Source: Eubacteriales bacterium | GTDB lineage: Bacteria; Bacillota; Clostridia; Oscillospirales; Butyricicoccaceae | NCBI GenBank assembly: GCA_030524285.1 | Contig: JAUNGQ010000008.1 | Span: forward strand, 1 to 64,000 | Reading direction: 5' to 3' | Length of the DNA stretch: 64,000 nt | Shown: piece by piece, positions 1 through 6,920 of the stretch | How the letters are laid out: each line of letters begins with the position of its first letter | How positions within the stretch are numbered: the stretch's first letter is position 1 | Notes under the pieces: generated by a model | Told to the model about the DNA's origin: nothing | Seen by the model: only the letters and a program-made list of their open reading frames with translations | Databases searched by the model: none | Translations under genes and position numbers: made by a program

Positions 1-46
1 CCTCTATGATTCACAGTGTTTTATTTCACTGTCTCTCATAGAGGGA
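1..46. repeat. Imperfect hairpin at left window edge
   Basis: Arms CCTCTATGA and TCATAGAGG enclose inner arms ACAGTG/CACTGT around a T-rich loop. No T-run follows on the plus side, and the minus-side flank lies outside the window, so whether it is a terminator of a neighbouring gene cannot be decided. Confidence 0.5.
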
Positions 47-84
47 GCATATCAAGCTGTCCTATGCCGCTTCTTTTTGCAGTA

Positions 85-128
85 CGATAAAAATAACCCA
101 GAGTGCAGTCGAAATCACACACCCTGGG
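85..128 (-). terminator. Intrinsic terminator of trmB
   Basis: Read on the minus strand, a stem CCCAGGGTG/CACTCTGGG (one G-U pair) is followed by TTATTTTTAT, downstream of the trmB stop codon. Confidence 0.65.
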
Positions 129-185
129 CGTATCACACAAAAAATACAAATAATATCTTGCTATAATTGTTGAAAAATGATATAA

Positions 186-926
186 TCAATCCTGCGGTAT
201 ACAGAAAGAGGGAGCAACCGAGCCGCGTGCTTTCTGTGCAAGCTGTTCCGCTGTACGTGGTGGCGTATGCGCACGTGTCAGGGTATCTTCATCCCGGCGG
301 CTTGCCTCCAAACGGTAAATGCGGAAACCTTCTCTGGAGAACTTTTCTTCATATTCCGTCATGATATTATCCAGACCACTGTTATGCAGGTCAAGGCAGA
401 TGTTTTGAATCAGCCAGCCATAGCCGCACATTTCCTCCAGTGTAAACTCAAAAAGATGCTGGTTATCGGTTTTGAAATGAACCTGTCCGTTTTTAGAGAG
501 GACGCAGTCATACAGGGCAAGGAAATTGGAATGTGTCAGACGGCGTTTGCGCTGACGGTTTGGTGGCCATGGATCAGAAAAATTCAGATAGATGCGGTCA
601 ATTTCACCATCTGCAAAAATTTGGGTCAATCCGGCGGCATCAAAATCAAGGAACCGCAGGTTTGGCAGCTCCAAGGCCATTGCTTTTTCCGTAGCCATGA
701 CCAGGGCGCCCTGTTCGCGTTCGATGGCAACATAATTGATGTCCGGGTTCCGGCGGGCTGTTTCTACGATAAAGCGTCCCTTACCGCAGCCAATTTCCAG
801 ATGCAGCGGATTGCTGTTGTGGAATAGGACACGCCATTTGCCCTTGTGGTTTTCCGGATCAGCTACCAGCACCTGTGCACAGCTTGCCAGACGCGAATCC
901 AGATTCTTTTTCTTGCGCATACGCAT
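186..926 (-). CDS. trmB: tRNA (guanine-N7-)-methyltransferase TrmB
   Basis: Methylates G46 in the variable loop of tRNAs using S-adenosylmethionine. The 246-residue protein shows the SAM-binding motif LEIGCGKG near residue 43, the family signature NFSDPWPP, and a C-terminal EEKFSREGFRIYRLEA block. The frame stays open upstream, but the start MRMRKKKNLDSR was chosen because GGAGG lies 11 nt before it; an in-frame ATG three codons earlier sits only 2 nt from that GGAGG. It is divergent from malQ across about 137 bp and ends at its own terminator. Confidence 0.95.
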   Translation of the reverse strand: MRMRKKKNLDSRLASCAQVLVADPENHKGKWRVLFHNSNPLHLEIGCGKGRFIVETARRNPDINYVAIEREQGALVMATEKAMALELPNLRFLDFDAAGLTQIFADGEIDRIYLNFSDPWPPNRQRKRRLTHSNFLALYDCVLSKNGQVHFKTDNQHLFEFTLEEMCGYGWLIQNICLDLHNSGLDNIMTEYEEKFSREGFRIYRLEASRRDEDTLTRAHTPPRTAEQLAQKARGSVAPSFCIPQD

Positions 927-1063
927 GGGGATCATTTCCTCCGTATCATGATAAAATAAATTCGTCAAGTAAAAAATATAGGTGTTTCTGTCAATGATTA
1001 TAACGGAAATGCTGAATAAATGCAATTCGTTTGCAAAATAAATAAACAGGATAGGGTGTTACA

Positions 1064-2575
1064 ATGTTTGAACGTTCCAGCGGCGTCGTGCTGCATATTT
1101 CGTCTCTGCCATCTCCATATGGCATTGGTACAATGGGCAAGGATGCCTACCATTTCGTTGATTTCCTGCGTGACGGCGGACAGACCTACTGGCAGGTACT
1201 TCCGCTTGGACAGACTGGCTTTGGCGACAGCCCGTACCAGTGCTTCTCCGCAGCAGCAGGCAATCCATATTTTATTGATCTCGATGCTTTGAAGGAAATG
1301 GGGTTGCTCAACGATCAGGATTTGAAGGATGCTGATGTCGCTGAAAATCCGGATCGCGTTGACTACGCAAAGCTGGCAGAAACCAGATTCGATATTTTGC
1401 GCCGTGCCTTTGCGCGTGCGGATATGAAGCTGCTAGGTAAGGTAGCTGCATTCCGTTGGGACAATCGTGACTGGGTAGAGGATTACGCGATGTTCATGTC
1501 CCTGAAAAAGCACTTTGATCAGAAGGCGCTGTGGGATTGGGATGATGACACAATCAAGCAGCGCGATCCGGAGGCAATGCGCAAGTATGCCTTTGCATTG
1601 AAGCCGGAAATTGACTTTTACGTGTTTATGCAATATCTGTTCTTCGCACAGTGGGAAAAACTGCGTGCATATGCAAATCAGCAAGGTATCCAGATTATCG
1701 GTGATATCCCGATTTATGTATCGCCGGACAGCTGTGATGTTTGGGCACATCCGGAAATGTTTCAGGTTGACCGTGAGCTGAAGCCGCATGGCGTGGCAGG
1801 TGTTCCGCCGGATTATTATTCTGCTACCGGACAGCTGTGGGGGAATCCTACCTACAACTGGAAGGTTATAGAAGCAGATGGATATCAATGGTGGATTTGG
1901 CGTGTACGCCGGAATCTGGCGCTGTTCGATGTCACCAGAATTGACCACTTCCGCGGCTTCCAGGCTTATTGGGAAATCCCGGAGGGTGAAGAGACTGCGA
2001 TCAATGGCAAGTGGAAGAAAGGTCCGCGTATGAAGCTGTTTAAGGCAATCAAGGCGGCGCTGGGCGATGTCCCAATTATTGCAGAGGATCTCGGTGATAT
2101 TGACGATGACGTGCGCAAGTTCCTCAAAAAGAGCGGCTATCCGGGTATGCGTGTGATGATTTTTGGTATGCGTGCGGATGAGAACAATGACCATATTCCA
2201 TTCAACTGGCCGAAAAACTGTGTTGGCTATACATCCACCCATGACTCCGAAACCGTTGTTGAACAGTTTGAGGATAAATGCAGCGATGCTGACCGTGATG
2301 TTATGAAGGAATATCTGCGCGTGTCGGACAATGAACCGCTGGGGTGGAGTGCAATCCGTACGGCATTTGCAGCTCCATGCACAATTGCTATGACCACCAT
2401 GCAGGATCTGTTGTCCCTTGGTGCAGATGCCCGTATGAATACACCGTCTACTTTGGGCGGTAACTGGAGTTGGCGTGTCCGCCGTGAAGCAATCAATCCG
2501 GATGTTTCCGGCTTCCTGCGCAAGGCTACCTATGGCGGCAAGCGCCTGAATCCACTGGCGACGAAAGTGCAGTAA
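1064..2575 (+). CDS. malQ: 4-alpha-glucanotransferase (amylomaltase, GH77)
   Basis: Transfers alpha-1,4-glucan segments between maltodextrins, a cytoplasmic step in maltose/glycogen use. The 503-residue protein has the full GH77 (beta/alpha)8 barrel: N-terminal GVVLHISSLPSPYGIG, nucleophile Asp294 in RIDHFRGF, acid/base Glu341 in IIAEDLG, and third carboxylate Asp394 in STHDSET. Length matches the family. The ribosome site is weak (AGGATAG). The HAD phosphatase follows after 28 bp and is probably co-transcribed. No maltose transporter or phosphorylase lies nearby in the window. Confidence 0.95.
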   Translation: MFERSSGVVLHISSLPSPYGIGTMGKDAYHFVDFLRDGGQTYWQVLPLGQTGFGDSPYQCFSAAAGNPYFIDLDALKEMGLLNDQDLKDADVAENPDRVDYAKLAETRFDILRRAFARADMKLLGKVAAFRWDNRDWVEDYAMFMSLKKHFDQKALWDWDDDTIKQRDPEAMRKYAFALKPEIDFYVFMQYLFFAQWEKLRAYANQQGIQIIGDIPIYVSPDSCDVWAHPEMFQVDRELKPHGVAGVPPDYYSATGQLWGNPTYNWKVIEADGYQWWIWRVRRNLALFDVTRIDHFRGFQAYWEIPEGEETAINGKWKKGPRMKLFKAIKAALGDVPIIAEDLGDIDDDVRKFLKKSGYPGMRVMIFGMRADENNDHIPFNWPKNCVGYTSTHDSETVVEQFEDKCSDADRDVMKEYLRVSDNEPLGWSAIRTAFAAPCTIAMTTMQDLLSLGADARMNTPSTLGGNWSWRVRREAINPDVSGFLRKATYGGKRLNPLATKVQ

Positions 2576-2603
2576 ACCAAATCATCTGAAAGAAGGATCG
2601 TTT

Positions 2604-3248
2604 TTGAAAAAAGCAGTCATTTTTGATCTGGACGGCACATTGCTCAATACATTGGAGGATTTGCGCAGTGCAGTGAATGCGGCATTGGCATTACGTAACC
2701 TGCCTCCACGTTCGTTGGAGGAGGTACGCTGTTTTGTTGGCAATGGTGTGCGCAATCTGATGCGTCGTGCTTTGCCTGTCGGCACATCGGATGCTGACAT
2801 TGATGCTGCTTTGGCAGATTTTAAGCAGTATTATGCAGCGCATATCCGTGATACAACAATACCGTATGACGGCATTCCAGAGTTGATGGAAGTATTGTGC
2901 AAGCGTGGTATCAAAGTAGGCGTTCTGTCAAATAAAATGGATTCCGCGACACAGGAGCTGATTCAACACTTTTTCCCCGGCAAGGTGGATGTTATCTTTG
3001 GCGAGCATAAGGATATCCCGCGTAAGCCGGACCCGACATCGTGCAGGCTTGTCATGCAGCAGCTTGGTGTAAAGCCGGAGGAGGTCTTGTATGTCGGCGA
3101 TTCCGGTACCGATATGCAGACGGCGAAAAATGCCGGTCTGACTGCAGTGGGTGTCACATGGGGGTTCCGGAACAGGGAAGATCTGCTGCAAAATGGTGCG
3201 GACTATCTGGTGGATGCACCGGTTGAGATTTTCAGGCTGCTTGAATAA
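2604..3248 (+). CDS. HAD-family phosphatase (phosphoglycolate phosphatase-like)
   Basis: A 214-residue HAD hydrolase of the Gph/PpaX type. Motif I is FDLDGTLLNT (nucleophile Asp8, acid/base Asp10), motif II VLSNK, motif III Lys in RKPDP, and motif IV YVGDSGTDMQTA with the metal-binding aspartates; an alpha-helical cap lies between motifs I and II (about residues 17-85). The start is TTG, chosen because AGAAGGA sits just upstream and the beta-strand of motif I follows immediately. Substrate is not decided by sequence; phosphoglycolate or another small phosphate ester is plausible. Confidence 0.85.
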   Translation: MKKAVIFDLDGTLLNTLEDLRSAVNAALALRNLPPRSLEEVRCFVGNGVRNLMRRALPVGTSDADIDAALADFKQYYAAHIRDTTIPYDGIPELMEVLCKRGIKVGVLSNKMDSATQELIQHFFPGKVDVIFGEHKDIPRKPDPTSCRLVMQQLGVKPEEVLYVGDSGTDMQTAKNAGLTAVGVTWGFRNREDLLQNGADYLVDAPVEIFRLLE

Positions 3249-3345
3249 GAGAGATTTGACTTTACAGTCGGCATGGCTTCCCAGTAGGCAAGCTATGTCG
3301 ATTGTTTTTGATAGAAATGTTTTTGAAAAAAACATGAAATTATGG

Positions 3346-3374
3346 TTGACAATCGTAGGGAATCTGAGTATAAT
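3346..3374 (+). promoter_or_regulatory. Consensus sigma-A promoter of tRNA-Gly
   Basis: TTGACA, 17-bp spacer, TATAAT: both hexamers are perfect. It lies about 40 bp upstream of the tRNA, as expected for a strong stable-RNA promoter. Confidence 0.9.
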
Positions 3375-3414
3375 AAATATCGTCGTCAGGGAAAAGACGA
3401 AATCAGTCAAATAT

Positions 3415-3490
3415 GCGGATGTAGCTCATCTGGTAGAGCGCCACCTTGCCAAGGTGGAGGTAGCGAGTTCGAGCCTCGTCATCCGCTCCA
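3415..3490 (+). tRNA. tRNA-Gly (GCC)
   Basis: Complete cloverleaf: acceptor GCGGATG pairs with CATCCGC, anticodon stem-loop CACCTTGCCAAGGTG with anticodon GCC, T arm CGAG-TTCGAGC-CTCG, discriminator T, and encoded CCA. A terminator follows 3 nt later. Confidence 0.95.
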
Positions 3491-3522
3491 TGTAAGCAAC
3501 TGAGAAAATCGGTTGCTTTTTT
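3463..3522 (+). repeat. Direct repeat copy 1: tRNA-Gly 3' end plus terminator
   Basis: About 60 bp, covering the T arm, the acceptor 3' strand, CCA and the terminator hairpin. It recurs at 3723-3782 with one mismatch (TGTAAG versus TGCAAG). Confidence 0.9.
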
Positions 3523-3530
3523 ATTTTTAT
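3494..3530 (+). terminator. Terminator of tRNA-Gly
   Basis: Stem AAGCAAC/GTTGCTT with a 10-nt loop, followed by a T-rich tract. The same hairpin recurs in the duplicated copy about 260 bp downstream. Confidence 0.85.
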
Positions 3531-3628
3531 TTCTTAAAGGAGAAATGGAATCGCTATCCTCCACCGCATGATAATGAGGGAGGTTGGGCGAGCGGAAAAA
3601 CAGGCCGTTTCAAAAAGCAGGGATAGCT

Positions 3629-3649
3629 CTGCCGCTCAATAAGCGGCAG
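3629..3649. repeat. Perfect hairpin between the tRNA-Gly repeats
   Basis: CTGCCGCT and AGCGGCAG, 8-bp perfect arms with a 5-nt loop. No T-run follows. The roughly 200 bp between the two tRNA-derived copies otherwise shows no gene. Confidence 0.5.
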
Positions 3650-3722
3650 CTGGACAATTTGGCATACAAAGATAAGGGAGTGCAGATCCAATACCTGTTT
3701 TGAAGCCGCCTATGCTGTGCAA

Positions 3723-3782
3723 GCGAGTTCGAGCCTCGTCATCCGCTCCATGCAAGCAACTGAGAAAATCGGTTGCTTTTTT
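3723..3782 (+). repeat. Direct repeat copy 2: orphan tRNA-Gly 3' end plus terminator
   Basis: Contains an intact T arm, the acceptor 3' strand, TCCA and the terminator hairpin, but no acceptor 5' strand, D arm or anticodon arm, so it is not a functional tRNA. It resembles in layout the tRNA-derived repeats downstream of E. coli tyrT (known from that locus). An attachment-site origin is possible, but no integrase is nearby. Confidence 0.85.
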
Positions 3783-3842
3783 TGTCTTGTAAAGACATAA
3801 TAACGGTTCAGCTCATAAAACTTGGTTCAAAATTCCTCTGCA

Positions 3843-3900
3843 AGGCTCCCTCTTCGAGGGAGCTGGCCGCGCCAATAGCGCGGACTGAGGGAGTTTTTTC
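3843..3900. repeat. REP-like palindromic element
   Basis: Nested stems: GCTCCCTC-TTC-GAGGGAGC, then CCGCGC/GCGCGG, and a closing GAGGGAG that can pair with the first CTCCCTC, followed by TTTTTT. A related, partly deleted copy is fused to the IS30 remnant near 43.3 kb, which shows it is a dispersed element. Fragments (CTGAGGGAGG) continue to about 4000. Confidence 0.65.
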
Positions 3901-4043
3901 ATATTCTATCGTAATTCAATCAGAAGATCCCTTTCTTTTTTCACTCCTTCTATCATTTGCTGACGCAAATGCCATCTCCTTCCTCTGAGGGAGGCGTTGG
4001 CTGCGTTACAATACCAGGAATTGCGAAAAATATTAAAAAAGTA

Positions 4044-4074
4044 TTGACTCCTACGTAGCGTCATAGTTTATGAT
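4044..4074 (+). promoter_or_regulatory. MerR-type autoregulated promoter with 19-bp spacer
   Basis: TTGACT, 19-bp spacer, TATGAT, with a dyad TGAC-TC-CTAC/GTAG-C-GTCA between the hexamers. Overlong spacers carrying a dyad are the known hallmark of promoters twisted open by MerR-family activators, so autoregulation by the next gene is inferred. Confidence 0.75.
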
Positions 4075-4095
4075 AACATCAACACGGAGGAGGAA

Positions 4096-4833
4096 ATGAC
4101 AATGATGACGGTAAATGAAGTGAGCAAATTGACAGGAGTGAATATACGCGCTCTGCAATACTATGATAAAATCGGGCTTCTCCATCCGACAGACTATACG
4201 GAGTCTGGATATCGGCTGTATGACGATACGGCTTTGGAAACATTGCAGCAGATTTTATTGTTTCGTGAATTGGAGTTTCCGCTGAAAAAAATAAAAGAAA
4301 TCATCTCAGCTCCGAACTTTGAACGGAACAAGGCATTGGATCAGCAAATTACGATGCTGCAGTTGAAGAAAGAGCATCTGGAGAATCTGATTATGTTTGC
4401 TCGTGGAATACAATTGATTGGAGTGAAAACAATGGATTTTTCCGCTTTTGACACAAGCAAGCTGGATGAGTATGCCGAACAGGCAAAAAAGCAGTGGGAA
4501 ACCACAGCCGCTTATCAGGAATTTCAAAACAAGAGGAAAGGAAGAACTGAGGAGACCGAAAATGCGATTGCTGCTGGGTTGATACTGATATTGGAGGAGT
4601 TTGGCAAATTACGGGAAGCATCTCCCAGCGCCCAGGAAGTACAGCGGCTGGTAAAAAAGCTGCAGGGCTATATCACAGAGCATTATTATGAATGCACCAC
4701 GGAGATTCTTGCGGGTCTTGGCAAAATGTATGCAGGCGGCGGTGCGTTTACAGAAAGTATAAACAATGCCTGCGGTGATGGTACTGCTGAATTTGCTGCT
4801 GCTGCGATAAATATTTACTGTAACAATATATAA
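4096..4833 (+). CDS. MerR-family regulator with TipAS-type ligand domain
   Basis: A 245-residue transcription factor. Residues 4-75 form the MerR winged helix (TVNEVSKLTGVNIRALQYYDK), followed by the dimerisation coiled coil (about 80-120) and a C-terminal helical TipAS-like domain (about 130-245) that in relatives binds peptide antibiotics or other ligands. GGAGGAGG precedes a run of candidate starts (ATG at 4096, 4102, 4105); the first was kept, and 4102 is equally plausible. No resistance gene is adjacent; the nearest downstream gene is malic enzyme after 400 bp, so the only visible target is its own promoter. Confidence 0.85.
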   Translation: MTMMTVNEVSKLTGVNIRALQYYDKIGLLHPTDYTESGYRLYDDTALETLQQILLFRELEFPLKKIKEIISAPNFERNKALDQQITMLQLKKEHLENLIMFARGIQLIGVKTMDFSAFDTSKLDEYAEQAKKQWETTAAYQEFQNKRKGRTEETENAIAAGLILILEEFGKLREASPSAQEVQRLVKKLQGYITEHYYECTTEILAGLGKMYAGGGAFTESINNACGDGTAEFAAAAINIYCNNI

Positions 4834-5242
4834 GTGAATGGCTCTTTTTTTGAGGGATCAATATAATAGATACAAAAGACGAACCGGACAGGTTTGAGCC
4901 TGTCCGGTTCATGGAGAGTCCGCGGTAGAAAAGGGGTAAAAGATAGGTAGAAAAACAAATGGAAGTATATAAGGACTGCACAGGGTGCAGATTTCTTTTG
5001 GTCTGTCCACCGTGGGAATATAGGCAACGACGGCGGAAACAGTAGATTTTAGATTGCCTCCCCGCTTTTTGATGCTACTATTCTACTGGATAAATATGAA
5101 AAAATTTCCCTGTCCAAGTAAAGAGTTTATGAAATGAATGTAAACAATTTGTAACATCAAATTTTGAAAAATAGCATTTGTGTTTAGTGCGGTGTAGTGG
5201 TACAATAGTAGAATCAGAAAATACGTATCAGTGGAGGTCATC
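4834..5242. other. Intergenic region with two hairpins
   Basis: No open frame with a ribosome site. It holds a 12-bp perfect hairpin GAACCGGACAGG/CCTGTCCGGTTC (4881-4910) and a smaller CTGCAC-AGG-GTGCAG followed by ATTTCTTTT near 4976-5000, which could terminate rightward transcription. A long weak pairing CAGTAGA/TCTACTG (about 5040-5098) suggests structured RNA, but I recognise no riboswitch class. Confidence 0.5.
5178..5206 (+). promoter_or_regulatory. Candidate promoter of malic enzyme
   Basis: TTGTGT, 17-bp spacer, TACAAT, 36 bp upstream of the start codon. Confidence 0.5.
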
Positions 5243-6415
5243 ATGGATCAAAAAGAAAGAGCATTACAGGCCCACCGTGACTGGCAGGGCAAAATTGAAG
5301 TTGTTTCCCGCTGCAAGGTAGAGGATGCAGACGCACTTTCGATTGCATATACACCGGGTGTCGCACAGCCGTGTCTGAAAATCAAAGAAGATGTAGACCT
5401 GAGCTATGTTTATACCCGACGCCATAATCTCGTAGCCGTTATTACAGATGGTACTGCTGTGCTTGGGCTGGGCGATATCGGTCCGGAAGCGGGTATGCCG
5501 GTTATGGAAGGCAAATGCGCCCTGTTTAAGGAATTCGGCGATGTGGATGCATTCCCGCTCTGTGTTCGTTCCAAGGATGTCGATGAATTTGTCAATACGG
5601 TTGCACTGCTTGCAGGCTCCTTTGGCGGCATCAATCTGGAGGATATCTCTGCACCACGCTGCTTTGAGATTGAACGCAAGCTGAAGGAACGCTGTGATAT
5701 TCCGGTATTCCATGACGATCAGCATGGCACGGCGATCTGCTGTGCAGCTGCCATGATCAATGCATGCCGTTTGACCGGACGGAAGCTGTCTGAGCTGAAG
5801 ATGGTTGTCAATGGTGCAGGCGCCGCTGCCATTGCAGTCACCAAGCTGCTGGTAAGTATGGGACTCAAGAATGTCATTATGTGCGATAAATTTGGCGCAC
5901 TGTATGAAGGCTGTGAGCAGATGAATTCCGAGCAGGCTTACATGGCTACCATTACCAATCCGGAGAACAAGAAGGGGACATTGGCTGACGTCCTGCCAGG
6001 CGCTGATATTTTCTTCGGTATGTCCGCACCAAATGTACTGACTGCTGATATGGTTCGCACCATGGCAAAGGATCCGATGGTATTTGCCATGGCAAATCCG
6101 GTTCCGGAGATCATGCCGGATGAAGCAAAGCGCGGCGGTGCGGCTGTTGTTGGCACCGGACGTTCTGACTATCCGAACCAGATCAATAATGTGCTGGCGT
6201 TTCCGGGCGTATTCCGTGGCGCGCTGGATGTTCGTGCCTCTGATATCAATGAGGAAATGAAGATTGCAGCTGCCTATGCACTGGCAAATCTGATTTCCGA
6301 TGAAGAACTGAATTCTGAGAATATTATGCCGAAGCCGTTTGATCCACGTGTACGCGATGCGGTTGCATCTGCTGTTGCAGAGGCGGCACGCAAGAGCGGT
6401 GTTGCGAGAATCTAA
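5243..6415 (+). CDS. NAD-dependent malic enzyme (malate to pyruvate and CO2)
   Basis: Oxidatively decarboxylates L-malate to pyruvate in the cytoplasm. At 390 residues it is the short bacterial form without the phosphotransacetylase domain of MaeB. Visible sites: Tyr36 in AYTPGVAQP, Lys91, the metal-binding EDI near residues 133-135 and HDDQHGT near 157-163, and the Rossmann motif [11 protein letters not shown] near residue 188. The GTG of GTGGAGGTC is inside the ribosome site GGAGGT, so the ATG four codons later was taken as start. A strong terminator closes the single-gene unit. Confidence 0.93.
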   Translation: MDQKERALQAHRDWQGKIEVVSRCKVEDADALSIAYTPGVAQPCLKIKEDVDLSYVYTRRHNLVAVITDGTAVLGLGDIGPEAGMPVMEGKCALFKEFGDVDAFPLCVRSKDVDEFVNTVALLAGSFGGINLEDISAPRCFEIERKLKERCDIPVFHDDQHGTAICCAAAMINACRLTGRKLSELKMVVNGAGAAAIAVTKLLVSMGLKNVIMCDKFGALYEGCEQMNSEQAYMATITNPENKKGTLADVLPGADIFFGMSAPNVLTADMVRTMAKDPMVFAMANPVPEIMPDEAKRGGAAVVGTGRSDYPNQINNVLAFPGVFRGALDVRASDINEEMKIAAAYALANLISDEELNSENIMPKPFDPRVRDAVASAVAEAARKSGVARI

Positions 6416-6441
6416 GGCGGTACAAAAGGAAAAGAAAGCAA

Positions 6442-6478
6442 AAGCAGCGTTTGGCATACATGTCAACGCTGCTTTTTT
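6442..6478 (+). terminator. Terminator of malic enzyme
   Basis: Stem AAGCAGCGTT/AACGCTGCTT with an 11-nt loop and TTTTTT. Confidence 0.9.
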
Positions 6479-6533
6479 GTGTATGTCCCCAGAACATACA
6501 TCCCCAATTTGAGTGATATATTCCTGCCGTATG

Positions 6534-6569
6534 GTAAACAGGATATCTTATGTTTACATTATATAATGT
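6534..6569. promoter_or_regulatory. Inverted repeats upstream of the XRE gene
   Basis: GTAAACA...TGTTTAC (7-bp perfect arms, 10-bp spacer) overlaps the 14-bp palindrome ACATTATATAATGT, which contains TATAAT. These look like operator and -10 elements for the small HTH gene. Confidence 0.55.
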
Positions 6570-6601
6570 GAAAATCTATATGTCAACATTTGAATTCCTT
6601 T

Positions 6602-6627
6602 ACTATCTAATGGAAACATTAGATAGT
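6602..6627. promoter_or_regulatory. Perfect 11-bp inverted repeat abutting the ribosome site
   Basis: Arms ACTATCTAATG and CATTAGATAGT around GAAA, directly followed by GGGAGGGG. It can be a DNA operator or, as RNA, a GNRA-capped hairpin next to the Shine-Dalgarno sequence; either would allow feedback by the XRE protein. Confidence 0.7.
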
Positions 6628-6640
6628 GGGAGGGGTATCT

Positions 6641-6874
6641 ATGGTACGGTTAAATGTTCTGGAGCTGCTAAAACAGCGCGGACACACAAAATACTGGCTA
6701 TATAAACAGCTGGGAATGAGTTATCAGAATTTTAGCAGGATGGTAAACAATCAAACAGCTTCTATCCGATATGAAAACATAGAAGCGATCTGCCAGCTGC
6801 TGGAATGTACGCCGAATGAATTGTTTTTATTTGAAGAAGATATCATTTCGGAATGGAATAAAAGGAAACGATAG
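6641..6874 (+). CDS. Small XRE/Cro-type HTH regulator
   Basis: A 77-residue protein that is essentially one helix-turn-helix domain: LNVLELLKQRGHTKYWLYKQ, then LGMSYQNFSRM as the recognition helix region, and the ICQLLECTPNELFLFEE ending typical of HTH_26/Xre proteins. The ATG follows GGGAGGGG by 5 nt; an in-frame GTG five codons upstream overlaps that site and was not used. Three inverted repeats precede it, pointing to autorepression. It is a single-gene unit between terminators; the regulated targets are unknown. Confidence 0.85.
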   Translation: MVRLNVLELLKQRGHTKYWLYKQLGMSYQNFSRMVNNQTASIRYENIEAICQLLECTPNELFLFEEDIISEWNKRKR

Positions 6875-6920
6875 AAAAAAGCAGCGATGAGAGCATCCTC
6901 CGATCGCTGCTTCTGTTTTT
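6873..6920. terminator. Bidirectional terminator between XRE gene and cls
   Basis: Stem AGCAGCGAT/ATCGCTGCT, preceded by AAAAAA and followed by TCTGTTTTT, so it can serve both converging genes. Confidence 0.85.

Noticed and set aside
3463..3782. Prophage attachment sites (attL/attR) around an integrated element
   Set aside because: Only about 200 bp separates the repeats, no integrase is present, and the repeat includes the terminator; kept only as an alternative origin.
4881..5100. Known riboswitch before malic enzyme
   Set aside because: Hairpins are present, but no conserved motif of c-di-GMP, c-di-AMP, THF, ZTP or SAM classes could be matched by eye.
5264..6466. 400-residue Cys/His-rich minus-strand protein
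   Set aside because: Shadow of malic enzyme; composition typical of antisense frames.
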